Shown here: in pieces, positions 10,604 to 18,921 of the stretch
Numbering within the stretch: the stretch's first letter is position 1
Layout: each line of letters opens with the position of its first letter
Assembly: GCF_006503695.1 (NCBI RefSeq)
Contig: NZ_SBIK01000004.1
Location: 1-64,000 of the forward strand
From: Tepidiphilus succinatimandens
Lineage (GTDB): Bacteria; Pseudomonadota; Gammaproteobacteria; Burkholderiales; Rhodocyclaceae
Direction of reading: 5' to 3'
Length of the DNA: 64,000 nt
Translations under genes and position numbers: made by a program
Notes under the pieces: generated by a model
The model's database searches: none
The model's input: only the letters and a program-made list of their open reading frames with translations
Told to the model about the DNA's origin: nothing

Positions 10604-11869
10604 TCAATTGCTATCCGGCTCGTCCTTCTTCTTCTCGTTTCCTGGGATATAGGGGCTCCAGGGCTGAGCTTTGATCAGGCCCTTGCTTTTCCAAACGACG
10701 TTGAACTGGCCGTCAGGACGGATTTCGCCGATGAACACCGGCTTGTGCAGGTGGTGGTTCTTCTCGTCCATTTTCACCACAAAACCGGATGGCGCCTTGA
10801 AAGTCTGCCCCGCCATGGCTTCGATCACCTTATCCACGTCGGTGGTCTTGGCCTTTTCCACAGCCTGCTTCCACATATTGATGCCGATATAAGTAGCTTC
10901 CATCGGGTCGTTGGTTACTACTTTGTCGGCGTTGGGCAGATTACGCTTCTTGGCCCAGTCACGGTACATATTGATAAATTTGTCGTTTTCTGGGTTCTTG
11001 AGGGACATGAAGTAGTTCCACGCTGCCAGGTGGCCAACCAGCGGCTTGGTGTCGACGCCTCGCAGTTCCTCCTCGCCAACGGAGAAGGCCATCACCGGCA
11101 CGTCGGTCGCCTTCAGACCGGCGTTGCCTAGTTCCTTGTAGAAGGGCACGTTGGAGTCGCCGTTGATGGTGGAGATCACGGCGGTCTTCTTGCCCTCAGA
11201 GGCGAACTTTTTGATCTTGGCGATGATGGTCTGGTAGTCGCTATGACCGAAGGGGGTATACTCCTCCATGATGTCTGCATCCGTAACGCCCCTGCTCTTC
11301 AGGAACGCACGTAGGATCTTGTTGGTAGTACGCGGGTAGACATAGTCCGTGCCCAGCAGCACAAAGCGCTCGACGGAACCTCCGTCCTTGCTCATCAGGT
11401 ACTCGACGGCGGGGATGGCCTGCTGGTTTGGCGCGGCACCGGTGTAGAACACGTTTCTCTCGAGTTCTTCGCCTTCATACTGCACTGGGTAGAACAGCAG
11501 ACCGTTGAGTTCCTTGAACACCGGCAACACGGACTTGCGCGAGACAGAAGTCCAGCAGCCGAACACCACGGCCACTTTGTCTTGGGTCAGCAGCTGGCGT
11601 GCCTTCTCCGCGAACAGCGGCCAGTTGGAGGCCGGGTCCACCACCACCGGCTCAAGCATCTTGCCCATCACGCCGCCGTTGGCATTGATCTCGGCGATGG
11701 TCATCAGCGCGGTTTCCTTTAGCGCCGTTTCGGAAATGGCCATAGTGCCGGACAGGGAGTGTAGGATTCCGACTTTGATCGTGTCAGCAGCGAAGCTGGG
11801 CAGGGAGACGAATGCCTCCGGAAGAGCAACGGCAGCAGTCACCGCCTTGAGAAAATCCCTTCTTTTCAT
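10604..11869 (-). CDS. urtA: Urea ABC transporter substrate-binding protein UrtA
   Basis: UrtA is the periplasmic urea receptor (421 residues). The N-terminus MKRRDFLKAVTAAVALPEAF looks like a Tat-type signal (RRDFLK). Then follow KVGILHSLSGTMAISE, VVFGCWTSVSRKSVLPVFK, LLFYPVQYEGEE and TNDPMEATYIGINMWKQAVE, all hallmarks of UrtA rather than of LivJ-type amino acid receptors. It is the first gene of the operon, with a 115-bp spacer carrying a hairpin before urtB. The region upstream has nitrogen-control-like sites. Confidence 0.96.
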   Translation of the reverse strand: MKRRDFLKAVTAAVALPEAFVSLPSFAADTIKVGILHSLSGTMAISETALKETALMTIAEINANGGVMGKMLEPVVVDPASNWPLFAEKARQLLTQDKVAVVFGCWTSVSRKSVLPVFKELNGLLFYPVQYEGEELERNVFYTGAAPNQQAIPAVEYLMSKDGGSVERFVLLGTDYVYPRTTNKILRAFLKSRGVTDADIMEEYTPFGHSDYQTIIAKIKKFASEGKKTAVISTINGDSNVPFYKELGNAGLKATDVPVMAFSVGEEELRGVDTKPLVGHLAAWNYFMSLKNPENDKFINMYRDWAKKRNLPNADKVVTNDPMEATYIGINMWKQAVEKAKTTDVDKVIEAMAGQTFKAPSGFVVKMDEKNHHLHKPVFIGEIRPDGQFNVVWKSKGLIKAQPWSPYIPGNEKKKDEPDSN

Positions 11870-11934
11870 GAGAAGTTCCTCCGTGATAGGTAAATGATGA
11901 ATGGATTACTCCACGAGTGACTCAGCAAGGGGCG

Positions 11935-12101
11935 TACCAGGAATATTGCCAACTTACCTTATTAGACAAAAAATTTCATAAAAACAAACAATTACACAAA
12001 GAACTGGAAGCTGAGGAACGGACAGCGTCGCCGCACTGCAATTAGCACCGTTGAGCACCATTTTGGTGAAGAGCGAAAGGCCGGTGCGACAATTTGGTGC
12101 A
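11935..12101 (-). promoter_or_regulatory. Probable nitrogen-controlled promoter region of urtA
   Basis: The palindromic GCACCATTTTGGTGAA at 12055-12070 resembles the NtrC site pattern GCAC-N6-GGTGC. A TTGGTGCA half-site lies at 12094-12101. About 100 bp nearer the gene the minus strand reads TTGGCAATATTCCTGGTAC (about 11935-11955). This has the -24 GG of a sigma-54 promoter, but GG where the -12 element should have GC. The arrangement (enhancer-like sites upstream, promoter near the gene) fits NtrC control of a urea importer. The sigma-54 match is imperfect. Confidence 0.45.
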
Positions 12102-12122
12102 AAAGCGGAATCCTTTGTGTCA

Positions 12123-12204
12123 GGTCCAAGAGCCGCGCGAGGTTCTCCGCCCGCTCCAGATAGCGTGACATCCAAAACAAATGATCTGCCGTTCGGCTCA
12201 GCAT
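12123..12204 (-). pseudogene. Beheaded alpha-E protein gene (first 27 codons only)
   Basis: ATG 12204 starts 10 bp after the ATP-grasp gene and encodes [20 protein letters not shown] and NLARLLD. This is the conserved N-terminus of alpha-E (DUF403) proteins, which normally run to about 310 residues. After codon 27 the reading continues as unrelated residues to 11992 and overlaps the urtA control region. The gene was therefore cut near 12123, most simply by arrival of the urea cluster or a deletion next to it. The partner protein is lost at this locus. Confidence 0.75.
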
Positions 12205-12214
12205 GATGTGACCC

Positions 12215-13672
12215 TCAGCATTCGAGTACCCAGGTATCTTTGGTCCCACCGCCCTGCGAGGAATTGACCACCAGCGACCCTGCTTTCAAGGCCACACGCG
12301 TGAGCCCGCCCGGCACCATCTCGACCGCCTTGCCCGAGAGAACGAAGGGACGCAGGTCGATGTGCCGCGGCGCGATCCCTTCTTCGACGAAGGTCGGACA
12401 GGTGGACAGGGCCAAAGTCGGTTGAGCCACGTAGTTTTCCGGCTGGGTGCGCAATTTGGCGCGGAATTCTTCGATCTCGGCCGTACTCGCCATCGGCCCA
12501 ATCAACATTCCTTTGCCGCCTGAGCCATGCACTTCTTTGACCACCAGCTCGGGCAAGTGGGCCAGGATGTAGCGCAAATCCTGGGGATCCCTTCCCAGCC
12601 AAGTTTGCACGTTGTGAAGAATGGGTTCTTCGCCGAGATAGAAGCGGATCATCGACGGCACGTAGGGGTAGATCGATTTGTCGTCGGTCACACCGGTGCC
12701 GATGGCATTGGCCAAGGTCACTCGCCCCGCCCGATAGGCGCGCAACAAGCCTGGCACGCCCAGCAGAGAATCCGGGCGAAACACTTCCGGATCGAGGAAA
12801 TCGTCGTCCACGCGGCGATAGATGACGTCGACGCGCTTGGGCCCTTGGGTCGTGCGCATGTAGACGGTTTCGTCCTGGACGAAGAGGTCACGTCCTTCGA
12901 CCAGGTCGATGCCCATCTGTTGTGCAAGGAAGGTGTGCTCGAAATAGGCGCTATTGAACGCTCCCGGCGTCAGAAGGACGCAAGTCGGATCATCCACGCC
13001 CGCCGGAGCAGCCGCGCGCAACTGGGCAAGGAGGAGGTCCGGATAATGCTGCACCGGTGCCACCCTGTGGCGCACGAAGAGCTCGGGGAAGAGCCGCATC
13101 ATCATCTTACGGTCTTCGATCATGTAGGAAACGCCAGAGGGCACGCGCAGATTGTCCTCGAGCACGTAAAATAGCCCGTCGTCGGCGCGCACCAGATCGA
13201 TGCCGGCGATGTGGGCATAGACTCCGCCCGGTACCGCCAAACCTTGCATCTGCGGTCGATATTGGCGATTTTCCGTGACGACATGCGACGGAATGATCCC
13301 TAAACGCAGGATCTCCTGCTCGTGATAGATGTCGTGGAGGAAGCGGTTGAGCGCGGCTACACGCTGGCGCAGACCGCGCTCGATCAGACGCCACTCGTTC
13401 GCTGGCAGGATACGGGGGATGACGTCGAAGGGGATCAGCCGCTCCTTCCCCGCCTCCTCGCCATAGACCGCGAAGGTGATACCGACACGCCGAAAAGCAA
13501 CGTCGGCCTCGGCTCGCTTGCGGGACAGCCGCTCCGGATCGATGGACTGCAACCACTCGACATAGCGTCGGTAGCCGGGTCGCACGGCCCCCGCATCGTC
13601 GTACATCTCATCATAAAACGGCATGGCGATCTCGTACCGAGAAGCGACATCATCAATGTTAGCAAGATGCAT
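12215..13672 (-). CDS. Circularly permuted type 2 ATP-grasp protein
   Basis: The protein (485 residues) contains the conserved blocks of the DUF404/DUF407 family: [79 protein letters not shown] and [18 protein letters not shown]. The family is predicted to join amino-group substrates by an ATP-dependent ligase reaction and is normally encoded with an alpha-E protein and a transglutaminase-like protease; its substrate is unknown. Here the alpha-E gene immediately downstream is truncated and no transglutaminase gene is present, so the system may be disabled. The start could also be ATG 13624 (MPFYDEMY); neither start has a strong ribosome site. Confidence 0.88.
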   Translation of the reverse strand: MHLANIDDVASRYEIAMPFYDEMYDDAGAVRPGYRRYVEWLQSIDPERLSRKRAEADVAFRRVGITFAVYGEEAGKERLIPFDVIPRILPANEWRLIERGLRQRVAALNRFLHDIYHEQEILRLGIIPSHVVTENRQYRPQMQGLAVPGGVYAHIAGIDLVRADDGLFYVLEDNLRVPSGVSYMIEDRKMMMRLFPELFVRHRVAPVQHYPDLLLAQLRAAAPAGVDDPTCVLLTPGAFNSAYFEHTFLAQQMGIDLVEGRDLFVQDETVYMRTTQGPKRVDVIYRRVDDDFLDPEVFRPDSLLGVPGLLRAYRAGRVTLANAIGTGVTDDKSIYPYVPSMIRFYLGEEPILHNVQTWLGRDPQDLRYILAHLPELVVKEVHGSGGKGMLIGPMASTAEIEEFRAKLRTQPENYVAQPTLALSTCPTFVEEGIAPRHIDLRPFVLSGKAVEMVPGGLTRVALKAGSLVVNSSQGGGTKDTWVLEC

Positions 13673-13803
13673 GCCATGAAAGAAAAGATCGGATGTTGCG
13701 CTCTTGAATCGTTCGTGGAAATGGCTAGACTAGCCGTTGGACGTGTCGTTTTTGGTGTGCTTGTGAGGAGGTGTCGCGGGGTTCACGGACTTGACGTTCG
13801 TAC

Positions 13804-13822
13804 TGCACAAAAGTGGTGCAGG
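13804..13822. promoter_or_regulatory. NtrC-like palindrome between the ATP-grasp and peroxidase genes
   Basis: CTGCACAAAAGTGGTGCAG is a six-base inverted repeat (CTGCAC / GTGCAG) that fits GCAC-N6-GGTGC, as does the site upstream of urtA. It lies 132 bp before the minus-strand ATP-grasp gene and 94 bp before the plus-strand peroxidase gene. A second perfect palindrome, GGCTAG-A-CTAGCC, is at 13723-13735. I cannot assign either to one gene. Confidence 0.35.
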
Positions 13823-13842
13823 GAAGCGAGGCTGTTCCCTTG

Positions 13843-13887
13843 GTTGGTGCGTTCCCTGTGGGCTGGTCCCGCAGGGAACGCACCAAC
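13843..13887. repeat. Long perfect inverted repeat upstream of the peroxidase gene
   Basis: GTTGGTGCGTTCCCTG (13843-13858) is repeated as its exact reverse complement at 13872-13887, and GGG/CCC inside the 13-base loop (13860-13862 and 13868-13870) can extend the stem. No T-run follows, so it is not an intrinsic terminator. It ends 28 bp before the start codon and would form a strong hairpin in the peroxidase leader RNA, or serve as a large protein-binding palindrome. Confidence 0.7.
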
Positions 13888-13915
13888 GATGTCTCGCACC
13901 GCAAGGAGAAGGCTC

Positions 13916-14930
13916 ATGAAGATCAAACCACTGGCGGCTGCCCTTGCCGCTTTGGGGGGTGTGTTTCGGCGTGCTGGCTGCGCCCGACGAACTGCGCGAA
14001 AAGGCCAAGGTGATCATCCAGCCGATCCAGCCGGCGAAAATCGATCATCCGGCCAAGGTCGATCTCGGCCGTCAGCTCTTCTTCGAGCCGCGCCTGTCGA
14101 TGTCCGGCATCATTTCTTGCAACACTTGTCATAACCTTTCATTGGGTGGCGTTGACAATTTGCCGACGTCCATCGGGCACAAATGGCAGCCGGGGCCGGT
14201 GAATGCGCCGACCGTGTTCAACGCCTCGCTCAACTTTGTCCAGTTCTGGGATGGGCGTGCCGCCAATTTGCAGGAACAGGCCGCCGGTCCGATCCAGAAT
14301 CCGATCGAAATGGGGATGCCGCACACGCTCGCCGTGGCCGTGCTGCAGTCCATCCCCGGCTACGTCGACGAGTTCAAGAAAATCTACGGTACGGACCAGA
14401 TCGCCATCGAGCAGGTCACCGATGCGATCGCCGAGTTCGAGAAAACCTTGGTTACGCCGAATTCGCGTTTCGACAAGTGGCTCAAGGGCGACGACAAGGC
14501 GATCACCGCCGAGGAACGCGAAGGCTTCAGGATTTTCTACGACAGCGGCTGTATCGCTTGCCACAACGGCCCCAACCTCGGCGGCAATTCCTTCCAGAAG
14601 ATAGGCGTGGTCGAACCCTACAAGTCCACTTCGCCTGCCGAAGGTCGCGCGGCGGTGACCAAGAAAGACGAGGATCGCTGGTACTTCAAGGTGCCGACGC
14701 TGCGTAACGTGGAACTCACCTACCCCTACTTCCACGACGGTCAGGCGAAGACGCTGGAGGAGGCCGTCACCCTGATGGGACGCTTGCAGCTTGGCCGCAC
14801 CTTCACCGACGACGAAGTGAAGAAAGTCGTCGCCTTCCTGCACACGCTCACCGGCGAGCGGCCGCAGATGCCTTTGCCGCTGCTGCCGCCCTCCGGTCCG
14901 AACACGCCGCGCCCCGATCCGTTCAAGTGA
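13916..14930 (+). CDS. Diheme cytochrome c peroxidase, signal peptide out of frame
   Basis: The main frame encodes a periplasmic diheme peroxidase that reduces H2O2 with electrons from cytochrome c. Heme motifs are CNTCH and CIACH, with FFEPRLSMSGIISC, FWDGRAANLQEQA and a P..K.PTLRN segment as in the family. ATG 13916 has AAGGAG upstream and opens MKIKPLAAALAALG, the first half of a signal peptide. The second half (VCFGVLAAPDELREKAK) is in the next frame. The shift falls in the six-G run 13954-13959; five Gs would give one continuous protein of about 337 residues. In the sequence as given the exported protein cannot be made without slippage. A TTG at 13944 would lack the signal's charged start. 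Confidence 0.82.
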
Positions 14931-14938
14931 GGAGCGCA

Positions 14939-15008
14939 TCAGCGTAGCGTCGTGAGGTAGTCGATGATGGCCTGTCGGTCCTGCGGGTCCGGCAGGCCGT
15001 CTTCATCC
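14939..15008 (-). pseudogene. Possible 3' scrap of a cytochrome c gene
   Basis: On the minus strand the frame ending at TGA 14939-14941 reads DEDGLPDPQDRQAIIDYLTT and LR. This resembles the last helix of small c-type cytochromes (L.D..DR.A.I.YL.TL). No heme motif or start is present upstream before the cation transporter gene ends, so if real it is only a remnant. The match is short and I hold it loosely. Confidence 0.25.
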
Positions 15009-15056
15009 GTCCGTTCAGAGCATGGATTTGGGTGGCGGCGGAGAGGCAGGATGGCC

Positions 15057-15965
15057 CTACACCGGATCGACGTGCGTGGTCAGGTGCAGCACGGGGTGGC
15101 GTGCCTTGACGGTGGCGACGACGCGCTTGGCGATTTCGTGCCCCTCGGCCACCGTGAGGTGCCCGTCGATTTCGAGGTGGACGTCGGCCACGATCATGTC
15201 GCCGGTCTTGCGGGTGCGCAGGTCGTGGATGCCGCGCACGCCGGGGATGGCGAGGATCTCGGCGGCGATTGCTGCGGCCTGTTCCTCGTTCACCGCACGG
15301 TCGGTGAGGTCGTGGAAGGCGTCGCGGGTAAAGCCCCAGCCCATTTTGACGATCATCAGGCCCACGATCAGGGCGGCGATGGGGTCGAGCAGGGTCACGC
15401 CCAGAAGGTTGCCACCGATGCCGATGGCAACGACGAGCGAGGAGGCGGCGTCCGAGCGGGCGTGCCAGGCGTTGGCCACCAGCAGGCTGGAGCGCACGCG
15501 CTCGGCGACGGCGAGCATGTAGCGGAAGAGGAGTTCCTTGGCGGCGAGCGCGCCGAGCGCCACCGCCAGCGCAAGCCCGTGCACGGTCGGGATGGTTGCG
15601 GGATTCTCCAGCTTGTGCACGGCGGTATTGATCATGCCGAGGCTGACGGCAAGGAGCAGTGCGCCCAGGATGAACGAGGCGGCATTTTCGAAACGCTGGT
15701 GGCCGTAGGGATGGTTTGCGTCGGGGGCCTTGCGGCTGTGGCGCAAGGCGAGCAGGACGACGAAATCGGCTACGAGGTCGGAGAGAGAGTGAATGCCGTC
15801 GGCCACCAGACCTTGCGAACCGGACCACAGGCCAGCGATTACCTGGGTGAGGGTGAGGCCGAGGTTGACGGCAACGCTCACCCAGGTGGTGCGCTTTGCT
15901 GCACGCTCCCGTTCGGGAGCATCGGACTCTTCGTCGAGCTCGTCGAAGTCGTGGAGTTCGTTCAT
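15057..15965 (-). CDS. Cation diffusion facilitator family metal exporter
   Basis: The 302-residue inner-membrane protein has six predicted helices and the CDF metal sites: DGIHSLSDLVADF in helix 2 and NAWHARSDAASS in helix 5, giving H/D-x3-D pairs. A cytoplasmic ferredoxin-like domain follows, with GVRGIHDLRTRKTGDMIVADVHLEID and HPVLHLTTHVDP. Members export Zn, Fe, Mn or Cd in exchange for protons; the ion cannot be told. Its ATG overlaps the stop of the histidine kinase gene (ATGA), so it is the third cistron of a response regulator-kinase-exporter operon, which suggests a metal-stress circuit. Confidence 0.92.
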   Translation of the reverse strand: MNELHDFDELDEESDAPERERAAKRTTWVSVAVNLGLTLTQVIAGLWSGSQGLVADGIHSLSDLVADFVVLLALRHSRKAPDANHPYGHQRFENAASFILGALLLAVSLGMINTAVHKLENPATIPTVHGLALAVALGALAAKELLFRYMLAVAERVRSSLLVANAWHARSDAASSLVVAIGIGGNLLGVTLLDPIAALIVGLMIVKMGWGFTRDAFHDLTDRAVNEEQAAAIAAEILAIPGVRGIHDLRTRKTGDMIVADVHLEIDGHLTVAEGHEIAKRVVATVKARHPVLHLTTHVDPV

Positions 15966-17359
15966 GAGGTTTCGGTCATGGCAGGGAGGGGGTGGAGGGG
16001 GGAATCTTCCGAGCGCGGAAAGACCACCCGCATCGTCGTGCCGCGGCCATCCGGCCCTGCTTCGGCGCCGACGCGGCCACCATGGAAGGCTACGATGCGC
16101 TGTACGATGGCGAGTCCCAGTCCGGCGCCGCCGCTGGGGCTGCCGGGGACGCGGTAGAAGGGCTCGAACACGCGGGCCCGTTCTTCGGGGGGGATGCCCG
16201 GCCCCTGATCGCTTACGGTGAGCGTCACGGTCGCGGCGTCGACGGTGAGGCGGACGTCGACGCGTCCGCCAGCCGGGGAATGGCGGATGGCGTTGTCGAT
16301 CAAGTTGCGCACGAGGATGCCCAGGGCGAGGGCGATGCCGTGCACGCGGGCGGGTTCCGGTGCATCCAACCCGAGTTCCACGCCGCGCTCGAGCGCGAGC
16401 GGCGCTAGTTCGGCCACCGCTTCGCGGGCGATCTCGCGCAGATCGAGTTCGCCGCGCAGGGTACGGGTCACGTCGGGTTCGAGCCGGGTGAGGGTGAGGA
16501 GTTGCGAGACGAGGCGGCTCGCCCGGTCGACCCCGGCGATCAGATGATGCAGTGATTCTTCCCGCTGGGAACCCTCGGGGGCGCGCAGGGCGAGCTGGGC
16601 CTGGGTTTTGAGGACGGCGAGCGGGGTGCGTAGTTCGTGCGCCGCGTGCGAGGTGAAGCGCCGTTCGCGCGCCATCGCGTCGGCGAGCGCCTCGAGCAGG
16701 TGGTTGAGTTCGCCGACGATGCCCCGGATCTCCAGCGGCACTTCTTCAAGGGCGATGGGTGTGAGCTGGGCCGGTGAGCGGTGGGCGATCTCGCACTCGG
16801 TGCGGGCGAGCGGCTGTAGGCCGCGGCGCACGCCGGCAAGCACGAGGACGACGAGCAGCGGCAGCGCCACCAGCAGCGGCCCGACGAGCTGGCCGATGAC
16901 GTGGTAGACCAGTTCGGCGCGACCGGAGAAGGGTTCGCCGACGTAGACTTCGAGGGGGCCGTCGGGGTGGGTCTTGTGCAGGACGCGCCACATCTGTTGC
17001 TGGTATGGCCGATCGGCGAAGCCGTTGTCGGGAATGAAGCGTTCCGCGGCGGGGGCGTCTGCCGTGCGCACGAGCAAATGGCCGCGGTACCAGATCTGGA
17101 AGGCCGCCTCGTCGTCGTAGGCGCGGATGAGGCGTTCGCTGAAGACGCCGTTGAGCACTTCTTCCGTCGTCTCGTGCTCGTCGTTGAGTTCGTGCCAGGA
17201 GAGGTCGAGCAGCACTTCGGCGATCTTCTCCAGCCGGTCGTCGTAGAAGGCGTGGATCTCGCGCCGTGCGTCCCAGAAGACGATGGCGGTGAGCACGCCC
17301 CAGGCGAGGGCGAACACGCCCAGCATCAGGACGATCAGGCGTCGCCGCAGCGAGATCAT
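15962..17359 (-). CDS. Sensor histidine kinase (QseC/TctE type)
   Basis: The protein has 465 residues. A helix near residues 8-27 and another near 155-178 flank a periplasmic sensor of about 125 residues. HAMP-like sequence follows, then the H-box SHAAHELRTPLAVLK with phospho-acceptor His241, an N-box (LVRNLIDNAIRHSP), and the G-boxes DQGPGIPPEE and GGAGLGLAIVQ. It overlaps the regulator gene by four bases and the metal exporter by four bases. The start is ATG 17359; an upstream frame start at 17410 lies inside the regulator gene. The signal is unknown, with a metal cation the natural guess from the neighbour. Confidence 0.92.
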   Translation of the reverse strand: MISLRRRLIVLMLGVFALAWGVLTAIVFWDARREIHAFYDDRLEKIAEVLLDLSWHELNDEHETTEEVLNGVFSERLIRAYDDEAAFQIWYRGHLLVRTADAPAAERFIPDNGFADRPYQQQMWRVLHKTHPDGPLEVYVGEPFSGRAELVYHVIGQLVGPLLVALPLLVVLVLAGVRRGLQPLARTECEIAHRSPAQLTPIALEEVPLEIRGIVGELNHLLEALADAMARERRFTSHAAHELRTPLAVLKTQAQLALRAPEGSQREESLHHLIAGVDRASRLVSQLLTLTRLEPDVTRTLRGELDLREIAREAVAELAPLALERGVELGLDAPEPARVHGIALALGILVRNLIDNAIRHSPAGGRVDVRLTVDAATVTLTVSDQGPGIPPEERARVFEPFYRVPGSPSGGAGLGLAIVQRIVAFHGGRVGAEAGPDGRGTTMRVVFPRSEDSPLHPLPAMTETS

Positions 17360-18021
17360 CCGGTCTCCTTGGGCAGCAGATAGCCGACGCCGCGCACCGT
17401 CACGATCCATTCCCGACCGAGCTTGCGGCGCAGGTGATGGATGTGGACCTCGATCGCGTTGCTCTCCACTTCGCTGCCCCAGCCATAAATCCCTTCTTCC
17501 AGCCGCTCGCGTGACAGCACCTTACCGGCATGCTCCAGCAAAAGGTGCAGGAGGGCGAATTCCTTGGCGGAGAGCTCGACCGGTGCGCCGTTGAGCGTCA
17601 CCGTGCGCGCCGCTGGATCGAGCACGAGCGGACCGTGGCGCATGGCGCTGTCGGAACGGCCGTGGGCGCGCCGGTACAGCGCCCGCAGGCGGGCGGCGAG
17701 TTCTTCGAGGTCGAAAGGCTTGCCCAGATAGTCGTCGGCGCCGGCGTCGAGCCCGGCGACCCGGTCGGAGACCGCGTCCCAGGCGGTGAGGATCAGCACC
17801 GGGGTCTTCACACCCGCCGCACGGGCGCGCTTGAGCACCTCGAGACCCGAGAGGCCGGGCAGGCCGAGGTCTAGCACGGCGAGCTCGAACGGTTCGCTAC
17901 ACAAGGCCGTCAGCGCCGCTTTTCCTTCGCGCACCCAATCGACGGCATAGCCTTCCTGTTCCAAGCCGGTGCGCACGGCCGCACCCAGCATTTCGTCGTC
18001 TTCGATCAAAAGGAGTCGCAT
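17356..18021 (-). CDS. OmpR-family response regulator (first two-component system)
   Basis: The regulator has 221 residues. The receiver domain has the acidic pair ED at 7-8, phospho-acceptor Asp51 (LAVLDLGLPG), the Thr of LILTAWD, and Lys in GKPFD. The winged-helix DNA-binding domain contains VELSAKEFALLHLLLEHAG and SNAIEVHIHHLRRKLG, ending VRGVGYLL. It resembles QseB/TctD. It lies 98 bp downstream of the SDR gene on the same strand, so it may be read from its own promoter or by read-through. No TTAA-type direct repeat is present in that gap. Confidence 0.93.
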   Translation of the reverse strand: MRLLLIEDDEMLGAAVRTGLEQEGYAVDWVREGKAALTALCSEPFELAVLDLGLPGLSGLEVLKRARAAGVKTPVLILTAWDAVSDRVAGLDAGADDYLGKPFDLEELAARLRALYRRAHGRSDSAMRHGPLVLDPAARTVTLNGAPVELSAKEFALLHLLLEHAGKVLSRERLEEGIYGWGSEVESNAIEVHIHHLRRKLGREWIVTVRGVGYLLPKETG

Positions 18022-18119
18022 CGGTCTATCGAGCGCCTTCCTTCTGGGCGAGTTCCGCGGGCGCCGCCAGCAAGACGGCGGACATCGTCCGTTTGCGGAT
18101 CATCCTCGCTGCCTCGTTT

Positions 18120-18911
18120 TCACGGAACGCGCCGCGCAAAGCGGCGCACCACTTCGGTCTGCTTGCGCAGCAATCGATCGAGCAAGCCGGGCCAGAGGGC
18201 GTTGAGGCGCACGACCCAAGGCTCCATTCCGCCGAGCACCACCTCGCGGGCGTCGCGCCGGATCGCCTCGAAAATCGCCTCGGCCACGACCTCGGGCGGA
18301 TCGACCGCCATCTTCGTCGCCTGGGCCATTTCGTAGACCTGAGGCGGATTGAGCGCGGTGCGCACGGCACGCGGGGCGACGAGCGTCACGCCCACGCCGC
18401 TGCCGGCGAGTTCGCGCCGCAGCCCTTCGGTGAAGCCGCGCAGGGCGAACTTGCTCGCTGCGTAGGCGGTGTAGCCGGGCAGCGCGAGCGCCCCGAGCAC
18501 CGAGCCGCAAAAGACGAGTTGCCCGCTGCCGCGCGCCGTCATCTCCGGCAGCAGCGCTTTGGCAAGCCACATGGCCGAGGCGCAGTTGGTGCGCAACAAC
18601 CGTTCGATCGTCTCGTCGTCTTCCTCGGTGAACCAGCGGAAGCTTCCTTCGCCGGCCAGATGCACCAGGAGGTCGATGCCGCCCAGCGCGCCGCGTGCTT
18701 CGTCCACGGCAGCGCGGCACCCCGGCGCGCTGCCGAGATCGGCGACGACGAGTGCCGCCGAAGGGATGTCCCCGGCCAGCGCTTCCAGGGCTTCACGGCG
18801 CCGCCCTACCAGCGCGAGCCGTGCGCCAGCCGCTGCGAGCCGCTGGGCGAGCGGGGTGCCGATGCCGCCGCTTGCTCCCGTCAGCAGGACGCGTTTTCCT
18901 CGTATGTCCAT
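18120..18911 (-). CDS. Short-chain dehydrogenase/reductase
   Basis: This classical SDR (263 residues) has the Rossmann motif TGASGGIG at 11-18 and the catalytic Ser137, Tyr150 and Lys154 (GYTAYAASK). An RR cluster after beta 2 (LVGRRRE) favours NADP(H). The C-terminal region ends with a basic tail (RLLRKQTEVVRRFARRV), perhaps a membrane-associating helix. It starts 10 bp after the TenA-like gene and is the last of a four-gene set with an acyl ligase, so its substrate is probably an acyl-chain product. That assignment is an inference from context. Confidence 0.9.
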   Translation of the reverse strand: MDIRGKRVLLTGASGGIGTPLAQRLAAAGARLALVGRRREALEALAGDIPSAALVVADLGSAPGCRAAVDEARGALGGIDLLVHLAGEGSFRWFTEEDDETIERLLRTNCASAMWLAKALLPEMTARGSGQLVFCGSVLGALALPGYTAYAASKFALRGFTEGLRRELAGSGVGVTLVAPRAVRTALNPPQVYEMAQATKMAVDPPEVVAEAIFEAIRRDAREVVLGGMEPWVVRLNALWPGLLDRLLRKQTEVVRRFARRVP

Positions 18912-18921
18912 GAGCCTCTCC

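Noticed and set aside
11992..12204. A small 71-residue protein from the alpha-E start codon
   Set aside because: Only the first 27 residues belong to the family; the tail overlaps the urtA control region and has no recognisable sequence, so it is a truncation product.
18026..18119. Small frame (MIRKRTMSAVLLAAPAELAQ) in the gap between the SDR and regulator genes
   Set aside because: Too short, no clear ribosome site and no family resemblance.
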